This document shows, piece after piece, positions 34,146-47,221 of a stretch of DNA of 64,000 nt. Source of the DNA: Triplophysa rosa (lineage: Eukaryota > Chordata > Actinopteri > Cypriniformes > Nemacheilidae). Position numbers and translations under genes: made by a program. Every line of letters starts with the position of its first letter. Within the stretch, counting starts at the first letter, position 1. The notes beneath the pieces are model-generated. The model saw only the letters and a list, made by a program, of their open reading frames with translations. It did no database searches and had not been told where the DNA came from. The stretch lies in contig NC_079896.1 in assembly GCF_024868665.1 (NCBI RefSeq), positions 3,321,029 through 3,385,028 on the forward strand, written 5' to 3'.

Positions 34146-36304
34146 TGTAAATGGGCCCTATGTCTCCTATCATTTACTTCAACAGGTCTCGCATAAGATC
34201 CAGCAGTATCTACAGCTCTTTGTTTTCCCGCTACCTGCTAAAGAAAGTTGTCAAGTGTGGAGCTCCACCACGTCTGCGAGTTCATCTCCTTTAGTCTCCT
34301 GGATTATTCTTAACTCCTTCAAAATCTTGCCCCGGTGCAACATCAAAAGACCAAAACACATGGGAGCATCACGTAACTTATTAGAGCACAGCTTTCTCTT
34401 TCTCTTTTAGTTGCTCTTTTGCCATCAAACGTCTCTTTTATGCTCTGTGTTAGCAGAATAGAGTTTAAAATCTCAAACCACCTGAAAAACTCACAAGTAG
34501 AGTTTCATGTCATGATTAAAAAGATGGAGCACTTTAACAATGCACCGGAGCACCGTCAAATTGTTTAAAGCTCGTCATAGAGTCGCTCACCTAAACTTCC
34601 AATATTGTATGACATTTTTGACAAGTTCAAATCAAAACCTGATCAATTATTGGACAGAAGTCAGAAATAGTGCACAAAGCGAATTTGGGCATTTTGGGGT
34701 GATTCGATTTTTTTAAACCATGAATGATTCAAAAGAGCATCAACACAGCTGATTACCCAGAATTCCTCTGTCCTAGAACACACCGGTGGTGGTCACAAAA
34801 GCAACACAATGTGTTAATAATTACTGTGTTAAATACAGAGTTTGTTTGTGCTGTCATACGGTACGTGAAAATATTGTCACCATACTCGAGGCAGAAAAAA
34901 TACTCTCAATTTCTCACAGTTAGTACTATTTTTCATTTATACTGAACATCTCAGTTGTTTGCGATTCTATACCTGTTCTTTACAGTTTTTGATCAAATTC
35001 ACTTCATCAAAGGCACTCATGCATTTTATCTCTCAAAGCTCTGCCAGGAAACACGGTATAGAAAAAGGTGAGATAAGTTATAGACACGAAATGAGAAAAA
35101 GGAACAGGTGAATAATAGGCTGTGTGTCGGTGTTAAATGTGTGAGGGAGATACAGTTAAAAGAGAAAGAGAGAGAGGATTAATTGTGCATGGTGGTTGTT
35201 GGGGGAGCATCGCTCATTTGAAGGTTTTGCATGATTTTCACACGTGCCAATTGTCAGATGAAATCTTTTTTATTTGTCTGTGACAAATTGAAGAAAAGAA
35301 AGAAAGAAGAGCGCGAGAGAGAGGGTGCGGCCAGAAAAAGATGTGAACCAACACACTTTCATAAGTGAAACACTCCTACACTCGTAAATTTGATCTTGCA
35401 CCAACAAAACATCACCCTGCTGCTGAATTCATCTCATTCCTGCTAGTAAGTCAAAGCCGGAGTGTGTCGTTTCAAGTGTGTAATTTCCAAAAGCTATTAG
35501 GGGAGTGTAATTTTAACAGTCGGCAGGTAAATAATGTTAGATAATGAATGCGCACATTCATTTTTCAATAAAGGAAGATCCAAATAAACCTGTTATAGAG
35601 AGCGAGAGATAGAAACAAACAGGACAGGCAGTTGAATCAGTGCCAAGATTAAAGTCTTGGGAAAATTGTTGGCTGCCTGGCTGCACCTCCTGCCTGACCT
35701 TGCCCGCAACTAGAGTGGCACGGGGGGCATCGCCCCCACCAGCCCTTCTGCGCCTGCACGATTAGATAAACCATTGGGGGCTAACCGGGGAAAAGCACAC
35801 AGTGCCAAAACAGCTCTTCAACACACCGGTTCCTGAAAGGCTCCGCTAGCTGTTAATGAAGTCTGTCATTCAAAACCGTAATCGCATAAAGAAAAAAGGC
35901 CATCTCCTAACACTGAAAGATTGTAATCGTGTCCTCTTGGGGAAATGTTGGAAGATTGTTCCAAAGATATTAATAAGACACATTTTCATATTTTTTCTTA
36001 TTTTAATGAGGGGACGGGATTGTAGGCGTTTTTAAATAGGACTTTGCACGTTCTTTCTCACATAATTTAGCCTTCTTGAAGAGCGGGTCAAAATTGCACG
36101 GTTATAACCTGTATTTCACCAAAGAAAGTGTGTTGGGAGCAGAATCTCATTAGCGTCAGGCTGAAAAATCCGAAGCACCTTGCAGTTAATCGAATTCAGC
36201 GGCAGTACTGTATGCATGTGTCGTTTGATAGTATGTCCTCTCTATGCACCCTGTTAGAAGAAAAGGTTTTACATTTTTTTCTTTCTGTCGCTGGGGTGGT
36301 GCCC
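34146..36304. other. Single-copy DNA with possible regulatory blocks
   Basis: 35640-35880 is GC-richer and repeat-free (CGCCTGCACGATTAGATAAA, GCTAGCTGTTAATGAAG) and may be a conserved element. A short purine-rich run lies at 35290-35325. No exon is supported. Confidence 0.35.
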
Positions 36305-36774
36305 TTAAAGGTACAGTTTGTAACAATTTTGCAGTAAAATATACAAAAACCACTAGGCCAGTGTTATATATTTTGTACTTACAATATCTCAAATGTTTCC
36401 AACTACTAGTAAATCGTGAGAAAATCGCCATTCTAAACAGGGACACGGCCGCTGTGCAGTCGCCTGTCAATGGCATCATATCCTCGTTACCCTTTGTTAC
36501 CGCCTTTACTGACGTAGAAACCGCATGACAACAGTGTCGTGGACAAATGCGGAAGTAGCGTCAAACGTCTAGCAAACCACTAGCTTGTTTCGAGCAGTCA
36601 CTTACTTATAAAACTTTACCTCATCCGCTAACATGATTTCTCGTTCCCATCTGATTGATGGCCATCAGCGGTGGAGTTGAAGAGAACATATCCCATCATT
36701 CCTCGCTCCTTCACAGCGTCATCAAGCTACAGCATTGTTGTTGGTTTGATCGTGCGCCCAAACTGTAGCTTTAA
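36305..36774. mobile_element. TTAA-flanked MITE with AGGTACAGTTTG ends
   Basis: TTAA at 36305-36308 and 36771-36774 flank ends AGGTACAGTTTG and CAAACTGTAGCT, which are inverse copies with one mismatch in 12. About 462 bp, non-coding. It differs internally from the AGGGGTCATATG family but shares the TTAA signature. Confidence 0.72.
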
Positions 36775-36777
36775 AGG

Positions 36778-36908
36778 TTCCTTTTTGTACCTATACGGTA
36801 AACAACACATGAAATTTTGTACCTTTTTTGGGTACATTATTGTACCCCAAGGACCTATTGTGTACCAGTTAAATATTAGGGGAACAAAACATTTAACTGT
36901 ACCTTTTT
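36778..36908. repeat. GTACC-rich interspersed repeat
   Basis: GGTTCCTTTTTGTACCTATA, TTTTGTACCTTTTTTGGG, TACATTATTGTACCCCAAGG and AACTGTACCTTTTTTA: an internally repetitive short element directly abutting the previous MITE. Confidence 0.5.
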
Positions 36909-37605
36909 TAAATGTTATGTTTTGATATTTAAGATATACATTAGTTTCATGTTGTTTTTAGAATGATGTTACTGACCATTAAGAATCAAGTATTCCAGAA
37001 AAATAAGACTGAGGAAAAATTTGTGCCGGTTGTATTTCTTTCTCCCTTGAGACAATAACTTATCACCAATTATTCGATGAGATTTATGGACCATGTCATA
37101 ATTTTCATGTTTTCTGTAGTTCCCTATAACCCATGAAACGGAGCTAATGAGCTGCCGGCGTCATCGATCAGTCTCCTTCTGAGGAGGTAAGAAAATGTTC
37201 TGCACCTTTAAATGGCTACTGCTGGTGTTCTTGCGGCGTGACTGAGAACTTTTCTTCAAGTCTTTGCTAATGAGATGCAGCGAAGTGTCATACACTGCCC
37301 GGGGCCTTTGTCTCTCACATCAGTTCCTTGCTAGCACAGAGGGGAGCTGAGCTTTAGCATCATGGTTGGCAAGAACAAAGAGATACGGATTGTTCCTACT
37401 GTAGGAAGTCAGTACCGCTTCTTCTGCTCATTTCATGTCAAGCATAAACTGCTACTCACCAAAAAAATTGGTCTTATTATGGAAGATACGTAAATACTTC
37501 TTGAACCATTTTAGATCTGAGGTTTTGCAAACATTTTGAGCCGTTTTATCTCATGATGGCATAAATATATATATTTGGGCTATTAAATATATGTAAAATT
37601 AGTCA
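36909..37605. other. Single-copy DNA, no gene seen
   Basis: 37130-37400 is GC-richer and repeat-free, otherwise unremarkable. Confidence 0.4.
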
Positions 37606-38520
37606 TGTCACAATATCAGATTTTCACTACACGGTTATCGTGGCCAAAAGAATTTCTGACAACGATATTATCATGATATCTATTGGAATTCAAAACATAA
37701 TGGATGCTAATTATTCAAATTCATGTTATTTTGTGTTTTCTCTTTTTTGGCAAGTGAATTACACTGAAAATACAGTGCAGGGGGGAGGAGAAACAGTTTG
37801 CAACTATTGCGACTCTTATGGCAAATGGGTGCAAAACTGCCATCCTTATGACTGTGTCAACCAGATACTGCCGCTGAATTATTTTTTATATTTTTATAAT
37901 GTGTAGTATTAACGCATATCAATAACCAATATTGGTTATTAAAATCATGATACTGGGGTATTGTGACATTTAAATATTGCCTTTGAGGAGAGTTTACATT
38001 CAGATGAAAAATTTTGGCATACTGAAAAAGTTTAGCAGAATATCTAAGCTCAAAAACTTTAAGACACTTTAAAACAAGTCGCTATACATTTCTTATTTAT
38101 GCATTTCCATTTAGTGACATCAGTTGGGCAATATTTAGACACTTTACCTTTACACATAGCCACACTTTTATGGTGAAAACTCCCAAAATGTGATGGATTT
38201 TTAAAAAAAAGTTGTCACAGTATACCATATTGACAATATATTGTGTTAATTCTACACATTTGTAATTCTACAAATAATCTACACAATACAATAATTCACC
38301 ACCCGTTAAAAAGTTTTACGTTAAGAGTCACACTTACTTACAAACTTTCTTGCTACAGTGTTTTTGAGTGCGATTCATTGGCCAAGAAAAAGCACAAAAA
38401 TAATAATAACTTTGACTGATGACATGATTTCTTACAATAGATATCGCGATAATACTGCTATCATGCAACCTCTCGGCTATGATAACCGTGCAGTGAAGAT
38501 CTGATATTGTGACAGCCCTG
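37606..38520. mobile_element. hAT-like DNA transposon remnant with 38-bp inverted ends
   Basis: The left end TGTCACAATATCAGATTTTC (37606 on) and the inverse right end (38479-38514) agree over 38 bases with four mismatches. The right side also keeps the outer CAGCCCTG. Internal motifs ACGATATTATCATGATAT and CGATAATACTGC mirror each other. An open frame at 37640-37906 has no transposase motif. CAGGGCTGTCACAATATC ends are typical of hAT elements. Confidence 0.8.
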
Positions 38521-39199
38521 TTATACATTGTTGTATAAGGGTGCACAATATAGTTCAACCAAACAGTTGTGACTGCATATACTGGATAGATGGTTGGATA
38601 GATGTCCTATTTAGCATACAAACCATCTGCTGTTGATATATATGGCTAACAGGATGAGCAGTGGGCACCTTTGGGGTTTACGGAGACCATCATTGGTATG
38701 GAGTGTTTGGATTATAAATCAAGATGGACGCCTTTTACCAGAGTTCCTCATAAAACCATTCCTCTCCTTTCTCACCGTGTTTCCAGATAATAAGTATTCC
38801 ACCCCCTTGCTCCTTCTCACAGCTGCGCTCCTTGTTTGGGCAGACTTCACTTACTTAGCCGTGTCCATTTTAGAGATAATAAAACAAATGACCGCAGATG
38901 AATTATATTTGACAGTTTAGTTTCCAAGTGTAAGTATCAATTTCCTTCAGAGGCCGAGATATCAGAGAGACAACTGGAAGACCCCAGCTGCACAATTTGG
39001 GATTCGAAGGGGCAATAATTTCCTCTTCCACTGATAAAACACTGTACGCTCGCATCGCTCGACACCGCTGATTATTTACCAGTGATTTGTTGGGAGTAAA
39101 TTGTCACATACATACACGCTGCATTCACTCTAGTGTGTTAGTTTAACCTGGAGTTTAGTTACGGTGCTTGTGTCCAAAGTAAACTTTGGTTGTCTTCCA
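38521..39199. other. Single-copy DNA, no gene seen
   Basis: Two GGATAGATG units lie near 38584-38604. 38930-39120 is repeat-free. Nothing else. Confidence 0.4.
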
Positions 39200-39295
39200 C
39201 ATATATATGAAGTATTTTTAAAAGCATTTTGTGTTCCACAGAAAATATAAGAGCTTGTAGGGTTTTTCATTTTGGGTGCGCTGTTCCTTTAAATA
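39200..39295. repeat. Fold-back MITE, right-end fragment
   Basis: TTTGTGTTCCACAGAAAAT, then TTTTTCATTTTGGGTGCGC and TGTTCCTTTAAAT. Confidence 0.5.
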
Positions 39296-39532
39296 TTGAT
39301 GACACTGCCGATGGACTACAGTGCTCATATTTTACCATAATGTAATATTTTGAAAGAACAAATTTTTTGGAGTTCAGTTGTGTTTGAGTATCAACTTAGT
39401 TTTGCCTAAAATAGGAAAAATAAAAATAGAAACAAATGAGACAATTGTTAAAATGCAAATGGAGGTGTAAAATGAAAGTAGACTGTAGAGGTGCAATAAT
39501 CTGGATTTGGGTCAATTTAATGAGAAATGTTA

Positions 39533-39690
39533 GACTTCATATTGAGATCTTTACTAATATTGACGTTTGATTCCAGACTTTGCAAATCTGAGCTCAGTTT
39601 GTGACATTGTTGAGATCTCTTCTGAAACTCTAATGGAGACATTTGTGAGATTTCTGAGACACAGATATATGAGGTTTAAGCAAACATTCG
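39533..39690 (+). repeat. Segment duplicated at 9.9 kb
   Basis: Second copy of 9905-10065, identical over 52 bases at 39584-39635, with GAGATCT-type internal repeats. Confidence 0.7.
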
Positions 39691-40400
39691 CTTTACATTT
39701 AATCTCATTGATGTGAAATTAATGAGATATAAAAAAAATCTTTCTTTCTTGTTGTCCCTTACAGCAGTCTTGGTCAAGAACACAAAAGCTCTTCTCACCC
39801 ATTTCATCGATGATGCCAAAGATTAGATATGGCCGGAGAATTATCTGCTCATTACTTATCATGATAAACTGTGCACCACCGGCATCAATAAGGGACTGCG
39901 TTGAAGCAATCCAATTAAGACATGCAAACCTGGAGCCTCATTAGAGTGAAGATCCATGATGATGCTAATGGTTTCTAAGCGAGATCCCGTCTTGAATACT
40001 GATGCCTTCCACCCATCACCTCGCACAGGTGAGCTCTCCGAAAGGTCATTTTTATTGTCATCTAGCCATAGTTTAGCATTCAAAGGAACAGTGGGCACTA
40101 AAATGAAGGCTGTATAATCAACTTCAATTAAAAATTCGTGGTCAATTGTGCAAACCCACAAGAGAAATCAGCTCCTTTGGTAGAAAGATGATTAACTGAT
40201 AATAAGATTCTAGTCGTTGTGTTTTTCTAGCGAGACACTTTAGTTATGAGCAGCGGAGCCCATAGCTTGCTCCCTAAGCCAAACGTGTTGTCTTATTGCC
40301 AAACACTCAACAAACGTCGATTAAAGAGAGCCTCGGTGATGTCACAGTCAATTACCGCTTGACGTGCTGGAAGAGAGACATCAATAAACTCCTCTTGACA
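39691..40400. promoter_or_regulatory. Candidate conserved non-coding element
   Basis: 39830-40110 is repeat-free with TCATTACTTATCATGATAAA, GCAATCCAATTAAGACATGC and ATGATGATGCTAATGG. Enhancer-like in the sense of homeodomain and POU-type cores. No splice-flanked open frame. Confidence 0.28.
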
Positions 40401-42820
40401 AACTGAACATCAGAACCATGCAGTCATTTGGAAGTTTTCAAGTCATTGTGATTTTATAAAAGCGTTATATATACAGTATATGATGCTTGTATATAACAAT
40501 TATTACAATTGGTCTGAATTTCTATTTATGATTATTTTTTAGAAAATGTATATATAAATTTACTTTTTTTACGTTTTACATTGTACTTTTGTTGAGTATG
40601 CTTCCCATCCTTTAGAGTTCCCATTTGCACCTGTTGACCTGTTGCCACGGCAACCAACATTTTAATATAGCTACTTTGACTTTTTATGAGCTCACCTCAG
40701 CACCAAGCGACAAAACAAACCGAACACACAAATAATTAAAAAGCACTGCTGAATTAAATAAGACTGAAAGCTCTGAGGGAATGTAGCAAACAAAACGTCT
40801 TTTTGCCAATAAATGCCACTGCCATCACTTTCTGCTGAATGCGCAGGGAGGGGGAAGGCAGAGGAATGAACTGACGCAACAAAGATGAAAGCTGACAGCT
40901 AGTTGCGTCTGTGGCATGGGAGTCGGGTTGCCGCTCCCGGCGGCGTTCACACACCAGCTGTTGCAGTTCTTCTGTGGCCGCTCTGTGTTGCCGATTGAAA
41001 ACCACCTATTCTCTTGGCAGCGAGTTCAAGCACCTTTAAATTACTTTAAATATGCTTTCCTACTAACCAATAAAAAACAGCTGTGACGTGCAAAACGTAC
41101 CCTGGGCCGAGCAAATTTGAAAAAAAAGCCATTATAAATGACCTGTTCATATATCGGTTAAATGCATGAAATAAATAGCTTGACAAGCACAGTTTTCTCT
41201 TTTAAGCAAGCCTTTTCTTATTTTTGTAGCAAGTATTGGAACAAATGTTTGTCCCTCTTAATTATTCAAATAATTTGTGATTCATAATCAGTTGCAGGTG
41301 GTTTCATGTGGATGGGCAATCTATTTCTAAACCAGCGTTTGATTGGACAAAAATGTGCACAGTGTAAGGCAAATCATCATATTTTTTGAATCTGTACTTC
41401 ACCTACATGTAAAAAGTGATTTTTGCAGCTAAGCTAGCATTTGAATGAACAAATGAATCTTTATTGTTATTGTATTGTATTGTAAATGGTATTTATTTAA
41501 CATGGACCCATGAGAACAGCTGTGCATTATGGATAACGCCACAAGGTGTGAAGATACCAAATACCATTAAAAAAAATCAAATGTCCACAACATAACAAAT
41601 TCATGTTATTAGCTGTAATGCTAAGTTAACCGTTCTCAAACCTTTCAAAACAAAACCAGTATTTTAGCCCAGTTTCATTCATACCACAGGACCTACAGTA
41701 TGACTCATTATAAATGAAACAAGGCAGAGATTAGAACAAAGCAGCCTGAGTGTGCAGCGCTGTATGTTAATATGTAGCATGTCTGCGCCCCAGGCGTGCA
41801 TGAGCCTCTCGCTGTTCAATGCACTGAAGCGGGACCTCAGCTTGAGCCTGGATGCAGAGTCTTGGCACCCTGAGCCAGCAGCATCTGCCAGCCATTTTGC
41901 GCAATATTCCTGGGGCAAGAAACACTGCATGCACTCGTGCCAGGAGCGCAACCAGTCGTAATGCTTGTACTTTGCTAAATAATTCTGTGTTTATTTTCAG
42001 GTCACTAAGGGGTTAAATGTTGACACTCGCGTACCGACTTAAGAGGTACTTTTGTAATTCCATCTACTCCTCCACTTCTGTGTCGTTTCTCCATTAGTCT
42101 TTTTCGAGAGGGCCATCCAGCACCGCACGTCAATCACGCGAGCTTATTTTGACACTCGAGTGCGTGCATGTCTGTCAGCGCATCTCCGAGCGATTCGAGA
42201 TCTAACGGATGTTTTGATACGTCGTGGCGGAAAATCTCTCTCGGTCTGTAATGACATAAATGGGTGAGTTTTAATACGGTCACAAAATGCACAAGAATTT
42301 AATTTTGAAAATTGAAAATGAAAATAATCCCCTGCTCTCCTGGTCTCCGAGGCGTTCATTTGAATTCTACAACGTTACCTGCCTTGTACTTAACATGTCT
42401 CCAAGGTTAACGGTTTTAATTTAAGACGGAGAGATTCCATAGTGCTCCTCCTTTGATGTTCGCCGTTTCTTGAGGCTGCAAGGCCGCTGACAGACCATCT
42501 ATGATATTGACATTAAAACTCAACGCACAGAATGGCGGCAATTGAAATTTAAAATGCCGACCTTTGGGATAAAGTACGAAGCTGGCCAATCCGATGAATA
42601 TGAATAATGAACTTGCCACCATCTCTCTCTCTCTCACCATTTTACGGTTTGTCTGTTTCTCTATCCTCTCCTCCTTATTTCACTTCTTGTGGTGGAACTC
42701 GCTTTTGTTAATCTCTGTTGCTCCATAACCCTGAGGTGAGTGTATTAAAGGTGTAAAAGACAAGGAAAATCATGGATTTCTGTGTAATGTAAGATAATAT
42801 AAGGATTTCAGAATGTCAGT
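40401..42820. other. Single-copy stretch, no gene seen
   Basis: 40840-41010 and 41690-41970 are GC-richer with open frames on both strands, but no domain or splice pair supports coding. 42060-42620 is repeat-free and could be regulatory. AT-rich spacer between. Confidence 0.4.
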
Positions 42821-43368
42821 TTAAAGGGGTCATATGACACGGCTAAAACGAATATTACCATATGTTTCAGATGTAATGCAATGTGTATACACGATTTAAG
42901 GTTCAAAAACGCTGTATTTTCCACACACCGTGCATGTTTGTATCTCCTCTTTGCCCCGCCTCTCTGAAACGCTCAGATTTTTATTAAAGCTCATCACTCT
43001 GAAAAGCAAGGTGTGCTATGATTGGCCAGTTAACCAGTGCATAGTGATTGGTGGAATACTGCAAGCGTGTGACGGAACTGTAACGCCTCTTACCATATTT
43101 GGAACATCAGGTTCCAAAGCAATTGTACTGACAGGTACGCCCACCTTACTTGCGTAAACATTTGAGCGGTCTTAGTCAACTTATACCAAGAACTGACATG
43201 GATTTGTGGGGGTGTGGTTACACCAGGTCTGGGTGAGAATTCGCTTTTAGATGGAATGCATCTTTTGTTCCGACACTTTCATTTTTATGTGTCTAATACA
43301 TGCATGGGCAACTTATAACACACCAAAGACACAGAAAAACACTTATTCGAGCCATATGACCCCTTTAA
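42821..43368 (+). mobile_element. TTAA-flanked MITE (AGGGGTCATATG ends), full length
   Basis: TTAA at 42821-42824 and 43365-43368 bracket 540 bp with ends AGGGGTCATATGACACGG and GAGCCATATGACCCCT. This is the best-preserved copy in the window and the reference for the others. Its open frame of about 75 codons recurs in the other copies but has no known domain. Confidence 0.9.
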
Positions 43369-44840
43369 ATTAGAACTACATCTGTATAAATAGAATCATT
43401 ATTTCCGCAGTTCCATTTGGTGCCACCAGTGGCGCTGAAATCACACTGTATATTTTGATCGTAAGCCTCACATAAGTGTTTTCCCCTCTAGTTTCACGTG
43501 GACTTCCCAACCATTCCTTTTTAAAAACATCAATCCCGTTTTTTTGCAGCTGTTATTGCGTCCCAAGCTCGCGAGCATGCATCCCGCAACTGATTTCATC
43601 TGTCAGCTCCACTGCATGTCCTGCTTCCCTCCTCTTTGTATCGGTGTCTCGTGCTCGCATCCCAAAAGGTTAATAACCTGCCGAAATGTCAAGGGCACGT
43701 CCGAGAAGTGTCAGAGGCCCTGCGTGCCGGGGAAGCCAATGCATACACCGTACCGACTGGAAAGAGCATTGGGGTTCGATTTAAATAAATGCAAGTGGCT
43801 TCAAAGAGCCGCACTTCCCTGAAGGTTGTTGAGAAGGTGACCTTTTCCATTTATTTTATTATGTTTGTAACTATTTGTTTATAGATTTTTCATGTTTCAG
43901 TTTATGGTGATTAAAGTCGTAATTTGTTTCAATTTAAAAGGTATTTTTGCTATTTGTTTAAACTGGCTCTCATTTAAAGATCAATCTCTCTGCTGCCTCC
44001 ACAAGGTCTGGACCACACATTGCATTTATGTGATGTTACTGAATGTTTACCAGTGTGCACCATCTAGTTGAACGTGAAGTTTTTTAATCCAAGCTGGATG
44101 ACACGTAGAAAAAAATAATTTTGGGTAAGTCTTCACATACAGCCACTGAAAGACCATTTTAAGGACCATTTTCAGTTTTTCTGAATTTACTATTTGTAGG
44201 TATGTGATTAGGAAAAACTGTAATTTTTGTTTCATTCGGTAAACTACTGACAATATTTCTGCCAAACTTCAAATAACAATATTGTTTCTATTGGCATTTA
44301 TTTGCAGAAAATGAAAACTGTATTTTTTCAGACCTCAAATACTGCAAAGAAAACAAGTTCATATTCACTTTTAAGCAACACAACAGGAATATTTCTACAT
44401 GTAAAGTTCAAAAATTATTTTTTATGTGATGACCTGGATTTTTATCACAGTTTTCTTGTGTCTTGTCATGTTGTCAGTCTGTCGGATGACTTTATGTCAC
44501 TCCTGAGGTTTGATTTTGTTGAAGTTCAACAGATGATTAAATGCAAATTTGGAATGGTCTCTTAATTTTTCCACGGCCGTATATTTAAACTATTCCTTTA
44601 ACTGTATATCTGTATGATGTGTGTATCTGCAAGCATGTCAGTCATGTTGCAGCTGTGTGCATCATGCCTTCCTTCCCCTGTGTGTGTCTGCCGGCTCATC
44701 GGCTTTTTTCTGAGATCTTGCAGTGGGATTTTTCTGGCTGAGTTAATGATGTCATTCATCATTCAGGTCGGGTCTGCACAGGTACTTGGTCTGGTGTGAG
44801 TTTTGGCTCCAAGCTGCTGCGCAAATGATTTTTTTATTTA
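43369..44840. other. Single-copy DNA, no gene seen
   Basis: 43480-43820 is GC-richer with overlapping open frames but no recognised motif. 44050-44580 is AT-rich. Confidence 0.4.
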
Positions 44841-45763
44841 TACATTTGTCTGTCTGTCTGTCTATCAATATGGGCATATTGTTATTCACTCACTAAAGTA
44901 GGTATACACAGGATTACAATTACACCCCCGCACTCCTACAGGAATTTGGTCCAATTCAGCATTTGCAGACTCAATTTGTCTGCGTGTGAGGGCACTCATT
45001 ACAAAGCGTGACTCGCTTTACCATTCCCCTCGCCTAATTCCCAGCGGTTGTCCAGCCGAGAATTGTTCCCTCGCAACAAGCACGATCTCACAATTAACTG
45101 CCTAAAACCAAACAAAACCTCTCATGTGTGGAGTGTGGGTCACACGCACGTGCAAACACACACTCAGACCCATAATACGTCTTCCGCTGGCAATCCTTAA
45201 TTACAAAGAGCAATTAAAAATACATTTCAGCACTGGCAGACAGCACCTAATTTATCAATGGCATGAAATCCACTATCAGGAGATTCGTTGATTAGTTAGC
45301 CTGCCTTTTCCTCTTACCATGCTAATAAAGTACAGCAAATGCCTCGCATCTCGTGTCGGGAAAGAAGTGTCCGTGCTTCACACGAGACCACACTTGGTCT
45401 CCTAAGAATCTATCAGCAGCCGGGGAAGAATAACCTGTTCACAGTCAGCTGGGGTGTCGGATATTATATTGTAAAATCGAAGGAGCTACACGTTTGTTAA
45501 TGAGCTAGTCCACTGGGATGGTGATATGCTTTATGGGCTCTGACAATGAGATATGTGATATCAAATCTGGTGTTGATGCGAATAAACAAATGAAGTGAAG
45601 TTAGTGCAACTTAATGATGATTCGCTGGATCCACGGGAGACTTGCCGGTAAAGAACGTAAATGTTGATGAATGAATTAGTATATTATACTGTATATGAAT
45701 CTTTTTAGGGCACAATGCAAAGTAACTAAACCGATGAGTGCCGTAATTTAATGCAAGAATGGT
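44841..45763. promoter_or_regulatory. TCTG run followed by candidate CNE block
   Basis: A short TGTC run lies at 44847-44865. 44990-45330 is repeat-free, with AAAGAGCAATTAAAAATAC, CACCTAATTTATCAATGGC and TCGTTGATTAGTTAGCC in close succession, a strongly enhancer-like composition. Confidence 0.3.
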
Positions 45764-45819
45764 CATGTAGCTCAATTGGTGGAGCACTGTGTTAACAATG
45801 CAGGTTAATGTTACACAGA
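45764..45819 (+). mobile_element. tRNA-SINE 5' fragment
   Basis: ATGTAGCTCAATTGGTGGAG matches a tRNA-type box A head, then CACTGTGTTAACAATGC. The copy ends where the next MITE begins, so it is probably interrupted or truncated by that insertion. Confidence 0.6.
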
Positions 45820-46005
45820 TTAAAGGTACAGTGTTTGTAATTTAGCGGCATCTAGCGGTCATGTTGTGCAACCAACGGCTCACTCCACCCCTCCCTTTTG
45901 AAGCACTATGGCGGCTGACACAGGGCTAAGATGTCGTCGTGTTTTTGCTGCTTTGCTGAAGGAGATAACGTATTTTCGAAATGCGCTCCGTTAGCTCAAA
46001 CAAAA
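45820..46005 (+). mobile_element. MITE of the 9529 family, left part
   Basis: TTAA at 45820-45823 then AGGTACAGTGTTTGTAATTT, followed by CAACGGCTCACTCCACCCCT and GGCTGACACAGGGCTAAGAT as in the 9529 copy. Similarity ends near 46000 and no right terminus is seen. Confidence 0.75.
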
Positions 46006-46670
46006 GTTTTTGTGTTATTTACTCTTATTACGAAATTGAACGTTATTTGCTCAAATGAGTGCTGTTTGCAGGGAAAATGAATGTTGTGTTGCACCCGCTG
46101 CAAAAGGTTGGCAGTAAATTCAATTAAAACGTTGTTTTATGTATTTTCAATTTTTGTGAGCTTTTGTTTTATCATTGGACAACGGAGAGATGGACAGCTG
46201 AGGCAGAGAGGTAGAGAATGATGAGGACCTCAAACCTCGTCCCCGTGAGCATTGTTGATGCAAACACATGCAGGCGCACTGTCCTAAAAATGCACCTGCG
46301 TAAAATCCATATAACCTTCACACATGATGCATTCATTGACTCAACATTGAGTCTATCAATGTTAGTTGAATTGATGTCTTAACCGAGGTAAACGCAGATG
46401 ATAGTGAGCGATCAATACATTGTCTGGTCTCAATCTCAATAGACCGAAGGACGAAAAATTAATCAGTGAGCCGATTACAGGCGATCCGCTTAACCATCAC
46501 GCATTAATCATATTAATGGCTGAGCGTTTGGCAACCAAGAAATGTCATCGATTGTGAGAAATCAAGCTTTGACCGCTAGCAAAAATACTGGCTTTCTATG
46601 CGACTATGTTTGTAGTTTTGACCCATGTTTAACTACAGTTCCTTATTTTATGAGCTGGTATAAGTTTCCA
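46006..46670. other. Single-copy DNA, no gene seen
   Basis: 46210-46520 is repeat-free and of balanced composition; nothing coding. Confidence 0.4.
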
Positions 46671-46858
46671 AAGGGTTCCAAAAGGTTCTTTGTCGACCTG
46701 TATGGTTTCACAAGTAACCTTTTACACCCACAGAGCCTTTTAATTGGACAATTTTTAAGAATCTTTGACTGAAAGGTCCTTGGCGGAACCACAAATGGTT
46801 CTTCTATGGCATTGCTTAAAGAACCCTCTTTAGCACCTTCATTTTTGAGAGTATATGG
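46671..46858. repeat. GGTTCTTTG-type interspersed repeat
   Basis: GGTTCCAAAAGGTTCTTTGT, then GGAACCACAAATGGTTCTTC, AAAGAACCCTCTTTAGCACC and TTCATTTTTGAGAGTA. The end motif resembles TTTTAGAGTG of other fish MITEs. Confidence 0.6.
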
Positions 46859-47221
46859 GCACTTTGGGCCCTCTGAATGTTTAGGAAATAAATTCAGGAA
46901 ATATTTTTTTTATTCTCACTATAGTTTATTTGTTCACTAACAATGTCCAGATTTTCACCACAATGCAATTTCACTGTCTCAAATGGCATATTACTGTATG
47001 TTTAACAACATTATGTGTTGGAATAAACATTTTTGGAATTGTAGCTAGTATTTTATGTATAGCGTTAATTAATTTGTATATTATTTGTATATAATTTGAA
47101 AATGTGATATAAAAATATCACAAAGGTTAGGATGAGTTGTAACAATATTTTTATGGTACATTTTCAGAACATGGATAGTATGCTAACTAGATATTATAAT
47201 ACACTAGATTTTATAATGCAC
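46859..47221. other. AT-rich single-copy DNA
   Basis: No feature supported. Confidence 0.45.

Noticed and set aside
37640..37906. 88-codon frame as a transposase or gene fragment
   Set aside because: It overlaps the left inverted terminal region of the hAT-like element and has no catalytic or BED-finger motif.
40754..41005. Minus-strand frame with EELQQLVCERRRERQ as a coiled-coil exon
   Set aside because: No acceptor/donor pair bounds it in frame, and a single short helix-like run is weak evidence.
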